A stretch of 64,000 bases of DNA from Heligmosomoides polygyrus polygyrus (taxonomy: Eukaryota > Nematoda > Chromadorea > Rhabditida > Heligmosomidae): the NCBI GenBank assembly GCA_947396885.1, contig OX377201.1, positions 29,365,923 to 29,429,922 of the forward strand, in the 5' to 3' direction. Each line of letters begins with the position of its first letter. Within the stretch, counting starts at the first letter, position 1. The position numbers and the translations under genes were made by a program. Of this stretch, positions 21,101-31,689 are shown piece by piece. The notes beneath the pieces were generated by a model that worked only from the letters and a program-made list of their open reading frames with translations, made no database searches and was not told the DNA's origin.

Positions 21101-21906
21101 TATGCATTGTTCACGACGTGCTCTAAAGTCTCATCGGGACGAGTAGGACGGGCGGAAATTTCTAATCTAGTCTAGTTTCAAACGGTCCTATCGTATATGC
21201 ATTTTGCACGGCGCACTCTCTCTTCTCGCTTCTTAAAACTTCTTCATTTGTATAAGCTGCTGTCAGTGTGTGCACTTAAGCACCTAAAGAGGGTAAGCGT
21301 TGCTGTTTGGCATGGCATTTGAACCGCTTCCGCTCACTCGATTGATAGGTTCGATGCTACATGCATTGTGTACGGCACACTCCAAAGGCTCGTCGGACTG
21401 ACTGGAGCAAATCCTAAGTAGGACGGCCGGGAATTTCATATAAAATTCTCCAAACGGTGCAAGATAGTCTTGAAGGCTTTACATTTTCCGTTAAGTGAAG
21501 ATAGAAACCCAGTGGGCATGCTTCCGCCCATTCGATTGATAGGTTTGATCCTATATGCATTGTGCACGGCGCACTCTCGGAACATTCCAGGCATGACAGA
21601 GCACTGACAACGCACGCCATGCTTGAGATACTCCGAAAACACCTAACGTCACATGCACGTCCTGGAAAATAAAGTGCTCCAATCGCAAAAGCCTGCTGCA
21701 GTTATTTTTTTAGGCCACCCACAGCGAAAACGCGGTGGCCTGGTAAAGCTTTATACATGGTTTTGTAGATCTGGAGGAGACGAATCGAACGGTACTACTT
21801 GTTTCTGAAACAACTCAAAATTAAAGGAGTTGTGAGCATGCGACGGTTTGCGACGGATTTTTCCGTCGCAAACCGTCTTTTTGACCGCGCGACGCGGGCG
21901 GTATTG
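18110..21906. mobile_element. 3.8-kb foldback DNA element with palindromic ends
   Basis: Terminal inverted repeats start CAATACCGCCCGCGTCGCGC and are flanked by TA on both sides (18108-18109 and 21907-21908). Almost the whole element folds back on itself around about 20310; the left arm is longer because a segment of about 700 bases is duplicated in it (18838-19415 and 19545-20100). Each end carries its own perfect hairpin, GACGGTTTGCGACGGA and its complement (about 18149-18184 and 21842-21880). No transposase frame is present, so it depends on another element. TA target duplication suggests Tc1/mariner-type enzymes, as inference. Confidence 0.85.
18838..20100 (+). repeat. Tandem duplication inside the foldback left arm
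   Basis: Both copies begin AATTGCACGCGCGGGCG and share GTAGGCAG, GTGCGAAAATGCAGGT, GTGTTCGACA and TGACGTCATYGAAAA words in the same order, offset by about 700 bases. The right arm has one copy only. Confidence 0.75.
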
Positions 21907-21908
21907 TA

Positions 21909-22980
21909 AAATGTATATTTTCAAACGCAAAACTTCATGAAGTGGTGCCTACGCTGCAAGTCCAACAATCAACGTAACGTACTGGACAAATTTATAGCAC
22001 GATCTCAACAATGCGACGGAATACTTTTGACTTGTTGTTTTCTTTCAATAATCTGTACTTTAGTCTACCTGAAGAGGAATCAACTATTCAAACAGCGAAA
22101 TTTCACTAGAATACCCAGGGAAATTGTTCAGTGCTGCTTCCACAGCTGTAATTTTCATATGGACTGGTGGCATCCCAAGCTTTGAAATAAAAGAGATTGT
22201 GAATAAAGATCGCTTTTGGTTCTTTTACCCTTTTTTTCTGGAATACGCCTCGCCTACTACATCACAGCAGTATCAGCGGTGCGTTTTGAAATCGCGTTCA
22301 TCTCTGAAAGTATTCACATGGTTCATCGAAGGAGAGGTGGTGGTTTTGTAATATTTTAATTCACTGATCCGTTCACTAACCCTGTGGAAATAAAATACTT
22401 TGATGACCAAAACATCAGCTAAGCAGGATACCGATTATTCATATCTGCACAGATGGCGGCCCCGACCGACTGCGCCACATCTTAAGGAAGCATCCTTCCA
22501 TCCCATTGCATGTAGCTAGCACTATTCAACTTTTAGGGCAGTTGCGGCAGGATTCGGGAAGTAACGCGTTTCCAATCCACTCATAATACTTCGAGGACTT
22601 GTCGCGCAGTCGTTGAGATGGGTGCGGTTTCGGCGGGGTTTCGTTCTTCCTCCTGAAGTCTCAGTTAGGCGGGGGAAACATGTCTTCTTTCCCAAGGTTT
22701 TCTCTCGTTGCATCTCAGTTATCAGGCATATCCGAATGATGGAAGTGGGCCCAAAGTTAGAGGGAATACGGCCTCCCCTTACCTATTGCTTCTCGCCTCT
22801 TGCACACCCTTTGTTGCAATGGGCCCTCATTGGAAGGATAGAGCACTGGCCTACCTCACACAAGTGCGATGATTTGAAGTGCTTCATAGCATGGTGAAGA
22901 AGTAAGGCAAAGGGAGCACTTCAGAGAGCTACCATAAACGTGTTCATGCCCTCTTTCACAGCAATCAACTCCTCTCCTTT
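21909..22980. other. Unassigned region
   Basis: Scattered short frames only. 22805-22880 faintly resembles the SINE middle (GGAAGGATAGAGCACTGGCC). No gene supported. Confidence 0.35.
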
Positions 22981-22991
22981 GCAGTTCCGAG

Positions 22992-23294
22992 CCTCTTTAT
23001 CGGGCATGGTACTCGCGGGACTCCCATTCCGTTCGGTTGAATAGAGAGGAAAACCCGATAAGACCAATCATGAAATCGATAACGCCCACGGATGGGAGGC
23101 CTTGGAATGATAGCTTTCTTTCTGATGTGGATCCTCTTTATCGGGCATTGTACTCGCATGACTCCCACTCCGTTCGGTCAAATAAGGAGGAAAACCCGAT
23201 AAGACCAATCATGAAATCTATAGCACTCTTCGTTGGGAGGCCTTAGAATGGTACCTTTCTTTCTGATGTGGATCCTCTTTATCGGGCATTGTAC
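22992..23294 (+). repeat. Tandem repeat, 141-bp unit, 2.1 copies
   Basis: CCTCTTTATCGGGCAT recurs at 22992, 23133 and 23274; the units also share AAAACCCGATAAGACCAATC and TTTCTTTCTGATGTGGAT. Each unit contains an inverted pair TTATCGGG/CCCGATAA. Confidence 0.85.
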
Positions 23295-23560
23295 ATCTGT
23301 GAAAATTTATTTGTTTACGTCGTCATTATTTGCGCGTTTTTCATGTTGTTCATTTTTCATGGTTCAAAATGCAACACCTCATAGAGAGAGTCGCTCTTTC
23401 CTGCTTAGCAGCTTTCTCCTTTTCAGTGTTCAAAGCCACTGAAACCGCTTTCCGCACTCAACTGCTACCTTAAGACGCGTTTTTCAAGTACGACTGAGAG
23501 TCTGCCCCGAACAAAATTCACCTTCACTTTCCTTAGTGAGAATTCTTATCCTTATTCCAG

Positions 23561-23641
23561 GTAATGAATTCAATAACTGTTCAGGGTTCCATCAATCAGA
23601 AGAAAGCAGAAGCTGCCAAGCCTTCACCACAAGGACGGTAG
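23561..23641 (+). CDS. Unassigned candidate exon
   Basis: After the acceptor CTTATTCCAG (ends 23560) a 26-codon frame reads MNSITVQGS..KKAEAAKPSP and ends at TAG; GTAGAT inside the last codons could instead be a donor. A second plus frame is open for 111 codons over 23536-23871. Either could be real; neither is recognised. The phase would also fit exon 2 of the gene at 7831, but a nearer exon explains that gene better. Confidence 0.3.
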   Translation, partial: VMNSITVQGSINQKKAEAAKPSPQGR

Positions 23642-24242
23642 ATCGACGTGGACTTCGCGTCCACGAATGCTACCCTTCAACGACGGCTACTGACCGAAAC
23701 CAGAAAGCGTTCTACTGCACTCCAGTGATCTCTGATGTCTTCAACAGTGAGACAACGGAGGCAACGTCGAAAGTGGAGCGACACCCATCCGCCGTCCTTC
23801 CCTTTGTTGCTTCTGGATCCTTCTTTCCCTTCCAAAGTGTTCTTTTATCCGCAACTGTTACTAAAACGTAGCACAAGGATGAAAGTGTTTGCATTTATAA
23901 AAAAATGCAACTGAATAGACATGTGATTGTAATGATGTGTTCCTTTCCAGTAAAGTATTTTTAACGGATTTCAACCCACAATTTAATTTTTCGGATGCGC
24001 TGAAACGCACCTAAATACGCTTTAATACGATTGGAAAACATTTCAAGAAAAGCCTTATTCCTAAAAAACGTAGTCAATCAAAATGGAAGGTAAGCGTAAC
24101 CTGAACAAGTAGGAGGTAACCAAAATAACAATTTGGAATGCCAGCTCTCTGTCATGCTCTAATTCAGCTCCTGAAAGTTTGCAATAACAACATTACAATC
24201 ATGACTGGGTATTCTTAAAGTTCTGTGCCGCACTTTTTTGGG

Positions 24243-24581
24243 TTAGAGTTCACTTCGGTTTTCCAAACACTTCTTCAGTCCTCTGAAGGATTCTAGATGA
24301 TGAACGAGGCGTTCACATTGTTTACAGACTACTTCAGCACCATTCCCAAAAAAGTTGTCTACGATACTTGAAATGGAAAGGCCTTGGAGCGGTAGTTTAC
24401 GGCTTTCAGTTGGTCCATCTGCACTTCCATGACAGCATCCAGCATTACACGAAAGTGTCATGAAAGAACCCAAAGTCGTTTCACAATGGCACCGGTTGCC
24501 TACTGCTTGGATTAGGTCATCCAAATCCCACCCAAAATAACCATTTCCTCTAATTAAGTGCAACGTAGGGTCCTCAAATTG
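24243..24581 (-). CDS. Cys-rich candidate terminal exon
   Basis: On the minus strand the acceptor CCTCTGCTCAG is followed by a 112-residue frame ending at TAA (24243-24245). There is no ATG near its start, so it must be an internal or last exon. Cysteines are grouped as C-x-C (NRCHCE), C-x3-CC (LSCNAGCCHG), C-x2-C (VCKQCERL) and one more near the end, which suggests metal binding. No family recognised, and upstream exons were not found beyond a weak open stretch at 24640-24760 (LSEALHMCNEGSK). Confidence 0.4.
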   Translation of the reverse strand, partial: QFEDPTLHLIRGNGYFGWDLDDLIQAVGNRCHCETTLGSFMTLSCNAGCCHGSADGPTESRKLPLQGLSISSIVDNFFGNGAEVVCKQCERLVHHLESFRGLKKCLENRSEL

Positions 24582-24849
24582 CTGAGCAGAGGTATCCAAA
24601 GCAGTTTATACAGTTACAAGAGCGTTAGACTTCGTAACTGTAGCAGCAGACACTATGTAGATGTCGTGCTTGCCGCAATAGTCGCCGCGGCTGCCGCTTT
24701 CATGTTCAGCTTGCTTCCCTCATTACACATGTGAAGTGCTTCTGACAGTCTTCGCCCTAATTCATACTTGCTCCGTTGCGCGGCCCGGCACGGTGGTCGG
24801 GATAGATATCGACCTGGCGGCGGAAGTATAAACTAGGAGTATAAACTTC

Positions 24850-24955
24850 GACAGCATATGTAAAAAGCTGAACTTTACGTCCATGGGTTGCGAGGGAGTT
24901 CCTGATGCTCCATTCTTGCTCAACGGAACAAACATCTCACAACATCTTGTCAGAA
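24850..24955 (+). pseudogene. RTE reverse-transcriptase fragment
   Basis: GTTCCTGATGCTCCATTC and TTGCTCAACGGAACAAAC correspond to the palm/thumb region of the RTE ORF at about 11340-11380 (there on the minus strand, coding [10 protein letters not shown]). Only about 100 b remain. Confidence 0.6.
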
Positions 24956-24974
24956 TGCTGTGGCCTATGTTATA

Positions 24975-26236
24975 TTAGGTTGTCCGGAAATGAATGCAGG
25001 TTTTCGACCTCCAACTTTAGAACGGGGTTTTTTTGGCAGAAGGTTACCTTGGGATAGTGCATAATTGTAAACTTTCACAAAGCTGTTTTATGCGCTTTAT
25101 CACTGTGCTATTCGTTTTCAATATAGGCGGCAGATTTTCACGGCAGATTTTGTAGGCTATAAATGGAAGTGTCAACGCAGCAATTTCGGCAGATTTACTT
25201 CTATGAGTTCAAACTCGGTCGTACTGCGGCGGAGACAACTCGAAACATCAGCTATGTATGGGGTCAAGGAAGTGCTAACGAACGCACGGTGAGGCGCTGG
25301 TTTCCAGAACTTCGTCGATGTGAATTCGACTCGAGGATGATGCATTTCGCGAACTTCGCTCTGGCATTGATGACAACGAGTTGAACACCTTACTGGATGT
25401 AAATACACGTGTGACCGTTCGAGAACCTGTGAAGGAGCTCTAGGTAGGCAAATCTAATGTTTGGAAACACAAGCGGTAAATTTGGAAAGACGAAGAAGTT
25501 AGATAAATGGGCACCACACGAGTTGAACGACCATCAAATCGGTTCCGTCCGCGCTGCATCTGCGCAAAAAGAATGTTCCATTTCTCGACCGTATCGTAAC
25601 TTTTGAAGAGAAATGGATCGTCAACGATAACCAGCGACGATCAGCTTAGGTTAGACCGCAAATAAGCCCGCAGCAGTTCCAGATACCGAATTTGCACCAA
25701 AAGAAGATCGGACTACTGTTTGGTGATCTGCTTCTGGGTTAATTCACCATAGCTTCTTGAATTCGGGCGCGAAATGACGGCAAAGGAGTACGTCCTACAG
25801 ATCGCCGAGATGCACCAAAAGTTCTGACTTATACACACGGCGGTGGTCAACAGAAAGGGAACGGTCTTTCACAACAACGCGCACATGTTCCGCATCCGAC
25901 GCTGCAGAAGTTAGACGAGTTGGGCTTCGAAACTCTACACCCACCATATTCAGTGGTTCTTTCGCCAACCGACTACCACTTCTTCAAGGATCTGGAGAAG
26001 TTTATGAGCGAGAAATGTTTCAATAACCGAGCCCAGATGGAAGCTGCCTTCGACGAATTCAACAGCTCCAGAACTACGGTCTTCTACGCAACAGAGATAA
26101 GTAAGCAAGAGTTTCATTGGCAAAGATGTGCAGACTCGAATGGTTCTTACGTTGATTAATAAAGTTGTGCTTGAGCTGAGAAATGTCGTTTTAAAGTTTG
26201 AGGTCTAAATCCTGCATTAATTTCCGGACAACCTAG
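24975..26236 (+). mobile_element. mariner transposon, full length, inactive
   Basis: 1262 bp between TA duplications (24973-24974 and 26237-26238). Terminal repeats begin TTAGGTTGTCCGGAAATGAA and match the right end over about 40 bases. Length and ends are standard for mariner. The transposase inside is broken. Confidence 0.95.
25163..26159 (+). pseudogene. mariner transposase, frameshifted
   Basis: Opens with YFYEFKLGRTAAETTRNI and NERTVRRWF, the mariner helix-turn-helix domain, then breaks up by stops and frameshifts. Recognisable later blocks are HNNAHMF, where the family has HDNARPH (second catalytic Asp replaced by Asn, about 25873), YSVVLSPTDYHFFKDLEKFM with the third Asp kept, and the C-terminal region to TAA near 26159. 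A functional copy would bind the terminal repeats and cut and paste the element; this one cannot. Confidence 0.85.
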
Positions 26237-26239
26237 TAC

Positions 26240-26911
26240 TTCGGCGGCGCGTCGCTGATGTCGCCGACGCTGTGTTGTGCGTGCTGCTACGCACACACTG
26301 CGTAGCTGCCCGCGAAACGCAACTCCGCCAGCGGCGACGTCGAGAGCTCCGCAGGGGTTGTTATATTATACTTTCGTCGCCGACGGCTTCCAAAAATGGC
26401 GAAAAATGCGTTCCGATGGAGTATTTTGATTATGGGTTGGTTCTTCGTTCCTGGCACTGCCATAATCCCCACCGGACCTCGAATTGCGAAATCGAGAAGT
26501 GCACAAACCCCGTCTTGTGGACAGCAATAGTGCCATTTCTACTCTCAACGTTATTTTGGTTAGTTTCACAACCATTGCCTAATAATAAAGAAATTAATAA
26601 TATTAAGCCTGTTTCGCTTATGAACCCTAGACAGGCAGTGCACTGAGAACGAAATCGAAGCCACTGAATAAAAACCTTATTATTAGTGCATATTAAAAAT
26701 TGCTTATTAGTGTTTTTAAAACAAATGTTATTATTTTAGAGATATTGGGATTATAACATTGTGCGGAATACTAGTAAACATATCGGAAAAGTCAGCAGTA
26801 AATATTTTGATGTTTTTATTGGATAGGAAGTTTATTTCATCCAAAATATTGATGTCATTAACAGACCAAAAGATTTTGATGCAGTTAAGGTTTTTTCTTG
26901 TATTTAAAGTG
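26240..26911. other. Unassigned region right of mariner
   Basis: GC-rich start (CTTCGGCGGCGCGTCGC) that resembles, in inverse orientation, the sequence near 27890-27935. No gene supported; AT-rich from 26580. Confidence 0.35.
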
Positions 26912-27214
26912 TCGGGCGCGTGTAGCGCAGTCGGAGGAGGCGCGACTGTCGCGTGCACCCGATACCAGGTTTCTGGTTCGGATTTCCCGCCCAGGCCCAC
27001 CAAGCCTTCCATCCCTCCGGGGTCGGTGAATTGGTATAAGACTTGTCTGGGAAGGATAAAGCGCTGACTTGTTCATCGGCTGGCCATCGCAAGTCATTGT
27101 ATGGCCAAATACGCATTCATGTCGCCTCACGACATCCCGTAGAAGTAGAATGCGCTGGCGCATCCCAAAAGGGATTGTTTAACGCCGTCATTTATCCTTT
27201 ATCATTTATTTAAA
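26912..27214 (+). repeat. tRNA-derived SINE, near full length
   Basis: Same structure as the copy at 17287, with TAGCGCAGTCGG, GGTTCGGATTTCC, GACATCCCGTAGAA and TTTATCCTTTATC in the same order. Differences are few and scattered. Confidence 0.85.
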
Positions 27215-29054
27215 GTGTAATTCTTAAAGTGATTACGAAAATGTGTTAAGGCTGTGTGAAAATCCGTTCAGCTTGCTGGAACACTGAGTGTTTAGGGAGG
27301 GAGTGGGAGCCTAATCCTTTTCCGTTTTCGTTCTCACCCGTTCAATTCGCGTTTTCTAGATTTCTTCGCTTTCTTGCAGAGCAAGTAACACAAAATAAAA
27401 CTGTGAAGAAAACTGAAAACATGAAGAGAACAATGAGAAAAACTGATACCGAGCAGCCAAAATATGGAAGACCGCCTTAAAACAGAAAAACACGAAACTG
27501 CGGTAGAGAAACTGATTCAAATAAGTAGTGTTTCCTCGTGTTCTGAAATGACACTGCAATCCTCTACGGAGAGCTTTTTCGAAATACAATTTACATTAAT
27601 TAAGAATTAAATGTTCCTGTGAATTTCGAAAATTCCGCGTAAATTTAATTTCAAAGCGATTTAACAAAAAAGGCATCTGCTAAACTGTTAAAAAATTAAT
27701 TTTTTAAAACGAAAATGCTGGTAAATTCGTTAAATCGGTAAATCAGTAGTCGCTAAATGCTAAACACTGCCCCGTACTTCTGTTAGTACACTGCGCTCCG
27801 ATGCTAAAAATGCGCTCTGATACTCTCCCGCCGACGACGTCGCCGACGCCGCCACAGAATCTTTCGACGACGTCGGTGACGAGTCGCAGCGTCGGCAACG
27901 CGTCGCCGAAGTATAACATAGGGCTAGGGTTGTATATAGACCCCGAAGTCAACACGACCAATGGCCATGCGCGGCAGCTGGGAAGAAGGAAATGAGCGAC
28001 TTGTGAAGCGATCAGGAGTCTGAAATTTTGTCAAGAGGACGAAGTACGACTGGCTCAGTGCTCGGCTGGCTCGGTACCTATGCGACTCAAGCGTTCTTTC
28101 TGCGCTGAGGTACTTCTCAGTAGTACCAACACTATTAGGGCTGCGCAGTGAGGAATCGGAAGAGCAATACCTTCAGTTCAGCAAATAAGAGAAGTCATAA
28201 AGAGTTTCCTTGTAGGCGTTAGAGGCTTGATCAATCGTCGCTGCTGCAACATGGTCCGAAGTTAGGTAGATTGGCCACACTATGTTGAAAACAGATGGAC
28301 GAGAACTCAAAGTAAATGAGAAGCAAATGGGAACGTCAACCCAATGCTTTAACCCCGGTGCAATATTAAACAGTGAGAATAAGACATAACTGAAGAGGCT
28401 GAAGAAGAAAGGTAAATTATATTATAATGAAGCAGTCATGAACTGGTCAGAGATTTTAAAAATGATGAAGGGGAACAGTGGCCTGCCAAGCACCGCAGTC
28501 CGCTCGAGAATGACTGCTCCGGATACCAACTTAGTAGTTATTGAACTCCTTGAGGGCGTGTGGTGAGCGCAGAGCTCGCTAGACCCCACGATTCTCTCCT
28601 GGTGCTGTTAAACTGTAGTGAGCAGCGAAGACGTGTTGCAGAAGCGGGCCCCACGATGGCGATCCAGCAGGATGGGAGTATGAACGGAAGAGCGGCTGAC
28701 TTCGTCGCCGGAGCGCAGAGATTATCGATGTCGACTGGCAGAGTCGGAAGGGCAGAGCTTGCGCGGATCGACTGCTGACGTTAGCCGTTTCCTCATGCTT
28801 CCAACCGATCGAAGTGCCTCATCGGCAAGCCACCGTTGGAAACAGCGCGCTCGGCCAGTAACAGAAAAGAGGTGCAAGAGACCGTAATTGCGACACAAGT
28901 GTTTTCGATTTATAGGAAAGTTGCCAGCCGAAATTGCCTCGAGATTCTAGGTGAACTAGAATGCGAAATACGCCACGAATCGCCAATTAAACGAACATCC
29001 CAGATCCCCACGTGGATTCCCCATTCCGATCATGTGATGGTGATTAGACGATAG
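27215..29054. other. Unassigned region with weak coding signs
   Basis: 28560-28778 and 28836-29054 (+) are open for 72 codons each; the second (VFSIYRKVASRNCLEILGE, ending HSDHVMVIRR) looks protein-like and stops just before the repeat at 29059. They may be the end of an old retroelement. Nothing firm elsewhere. Confidence 0.3.
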
Positions 29055-29058
29055 TTAA

Positions 29059-29960
29059 AAGAGTTTATTGGGAAAACAAAAAACACAATGTTACAAAAAA
29101 CGACATGGTGATGTGAATCAGTATGAAAGCAACGGGCTTTGAGCACCGCCGCGTGTAGTCCGAAAATCCTTTAACAAAGCAAGGGCTCCGAGGGACACCC
29201 GCAACGCTGGAGTCCCGTTTGGTGTCGCCACCACCGTACGTGACAACCATCTCTGCACCACACACGTACATAATTTTTTCTCCACTACGTCCTTTACCGT
29301 TGACGTGGCGTGGCCATTCAGTGTCACCACCACCAATCGATTTTGGTGTTGAACTCCGCCCCTATTCCGGATCAATAGCACAGACAACCCTTGTCGAAAA
29401 AAACATTTGGGAAGAAGTTATTCTTAGAAACAGGGTATTTGATATCGACTCCGACTAACGTCGGAATCCAACGTCACACAAACTCCCACAGTCAAGCCTC
29501 CGGCCCCTACCCTACGCGAGTGCGCGAAAAATCGATGATGACCAAAAAAATTGATGATCACAGCCAAGGAGTCACGAAGCAACGAAAAAAATTACTGGCG
29601 AACGAAGAGAGAGCAGCGAGATAAGATCTTAAAGTTCGTATCACCTCCGACTATGCCGCGGTGTTAGATTGGTCCCCAAGAACGAAAACGGCCCAATTGT
29701 GCGCGGTTTCAACCACGATCGGAGGATAAAACGATAAATAAAGAGTTTATTAGAGAAACAGCAAACACAATGATACGAAAAACAAAGACACCGTGAGTGA
29801 GTGAATCGGTAATCTTAACAAACTAAACCTAAAAAAGCAGGGGAGTTGGCGAGGGCAGCGGTCCTCAAGCAACGCCGCGTGCAATTCGAAAATCCTCTAA
29901 CAAAGTAGGGCCCCGAAGGCCACTAGCAACGATCGAGATCTGTTTGGCGCGCTTCGAGAA
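29059..29960. repeat. Direct repeat pair, possible LTR-like relic
   Basis: AAAGAGTTTATT..AAACACAATG starts copies at about 29059 and 29741. Both continue to CGCCGCGTG, CGAAAATCCT and AACAAAG before diverging. The complement AATAAACTCTTT could serve as a polyadenylation signal on the minus strand. The copies are about 200 bases long, 680 bases apart. An LTR relation is inference. Confidence 0.5.
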
Positions 29961-31385
29961 CATTTCAATGGATCTTCTCTACCGTAATCTTATAAATCGC
30001 TGCGACTCGTCAATAGTCAATTTTATTTTAAATTCCGCTTAAATTCTAATCTTACAAAGCTACGTCTTTTTCGAAGCTCTAGGCACCACTACAGAGAGCG
30101 CATTTGTTCCTCTAAATCGGCTCTTTTGTAGAGCACTTTCGTTCCTAAATATACCATTTTCAGTCAAATTTTATACTTTCCAAAATAAGTTGGACACTTT
30201 TGACGATCGATCATGTGATTTGAAATCAAACCAATCATCTTCCACAGCAAAATACCACCACATTGAGCTAGACACCAACTAAGAAGGTCGAAATTTTTGT
30301 CGCAGGAGGACTCTCCATCATTCTTAGAAAATCTATTACCTATCTTTCCCCAAAAACGAACAAAGTGTTTGTTCTCCTTTGGTGGAAGTTGCCACCTTTT
30401 TGGCGATTGTAGAAGCACATATTTTCTTGTAGTTTCAAGTAACCAGCATTTACACTATCGGTTTTAAAAAAATCGTTACGAACTAAAAGAGGGATCTCTT
30501 TTTTATACACTCAAAAATAGCTGCTTTTCTGCACGTTGAACCGACATTTGATTCATGGCTTGTTGTTGATTTAGCCACGCGAGAATCGTATAATGGCTAA
30601 ATCAAGCTTAACAACAAACACCGGCGCCGAGATTCAGCGATAGTCGCTCCCGGAGATTTTATTCATAATTTGACAGCAAAAGTCAAAATTTCATAAAATT
30701 TCAAGCAATTTCAAAAATAGAGGACTGCTAATGTCACATATACCTTCGCTTTTATTTGAGAGGCGTTAGTTTGGTTTCAAAACTAACCAGCTTGCGTCGC
30801 TTATAGTCCAGTTTGACGTCAGATATTATAAAAGTATTGGCTTTTGGTATCACTGCATCTTTAGATATAGTAGGTAGGTAAAGCGATAATATCGAAATTT
30901 TCTGTTCTGGGGTTTTTGGTTATACACTTTTCTGATTTCTGCTTCTTACAAACACTATTCCCTGTTATCTCTTTTCGGGAAAATTTTCTAAATTTCCGGC
31001 CAGCTATGGCCTAGATATATATTGTAAAATTTCTTGTAGATCTGTTGGTGGCACTCGATAGATCCTAACCTGCATAGCGGAATGAATAGTTGCAAGTGTG
31101 AGTTTGTTACACCCCTGTCTATCTCTCAGTTGGCGCAGCGTATAAGCTTACAGTTAGAAACACTAGGAAGGCGCACCTGCATCAAATGCTATCTTCGAAA
31201 CACTTCTAAAAATAGCTTGGTTGCATCAAGACACTACTGCACTCAGTGGTTTCTTCACACAGTAATAATGCACCCAGCCTCGTTAGTATGGGCTTGTTCG
31301 CATGGCACAACACTTCATCTATAAGAATTTCGCTTGCATCGTTGCTGTGAATTTCTTGTATTCTAAATTAATAGATTAAAGAAAT
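29961..31385. other. Unassigned region
   Basis: AT-rich. One minus-strand frame (30418-30164, 84 codons) is open but has no recognised motif. No gene supported. Confidence 0.35.
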
Positions 31386-31387
31386 AG

Positions 31388-31685
31388 AGAGTGATAGCGC
31401 AGCCGTCGCATGTATCTCGAAAGTTTTTGGTTTGAATCCCACCTACGCCAACCAAATCATTTGCTTATTCGTCGTTTGGGACGTGTTTGTACCAGCCCTA
31501 CTTGGGAGGAGAAAGCACTGGCATGCTTGGTAAAATGGTACCAGACGTCCGCTAATGATAAGATGTTAAGTCGATTAAATGTCCATTGGCCATCTCGAGT
31601 GCTTGTATAGGCAAAGTACACTTTCAAGTGCAACACGTGGCACATCCCAAAAGGAAATTGTTTGTTACTTTTCTTTTATCCTTAT
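31388..31685 (+). repeat. tRNA-derived SINE, strongly diverged
   Basis: GATAGCGCAGCCGTCGCATG and GGTTTGAATCCCACC stand for the A and B box; ACGCCAACCAA, GGAGGAGAAAGCACTGGCAT and CACATCCCAAAAGGAAATTG follow in the SINE order, with a TTTATCC end. Confidence 0.65.
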
Positions 31686-31689
31686 GCTT

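Noticed and set aside
23561..23641. Last exon of the small gene at 7831
   Set aside because: Phase fits, but the exon at 15696 is 85 bases away, has an equally good acceptor and gives a consistent C-terminus.
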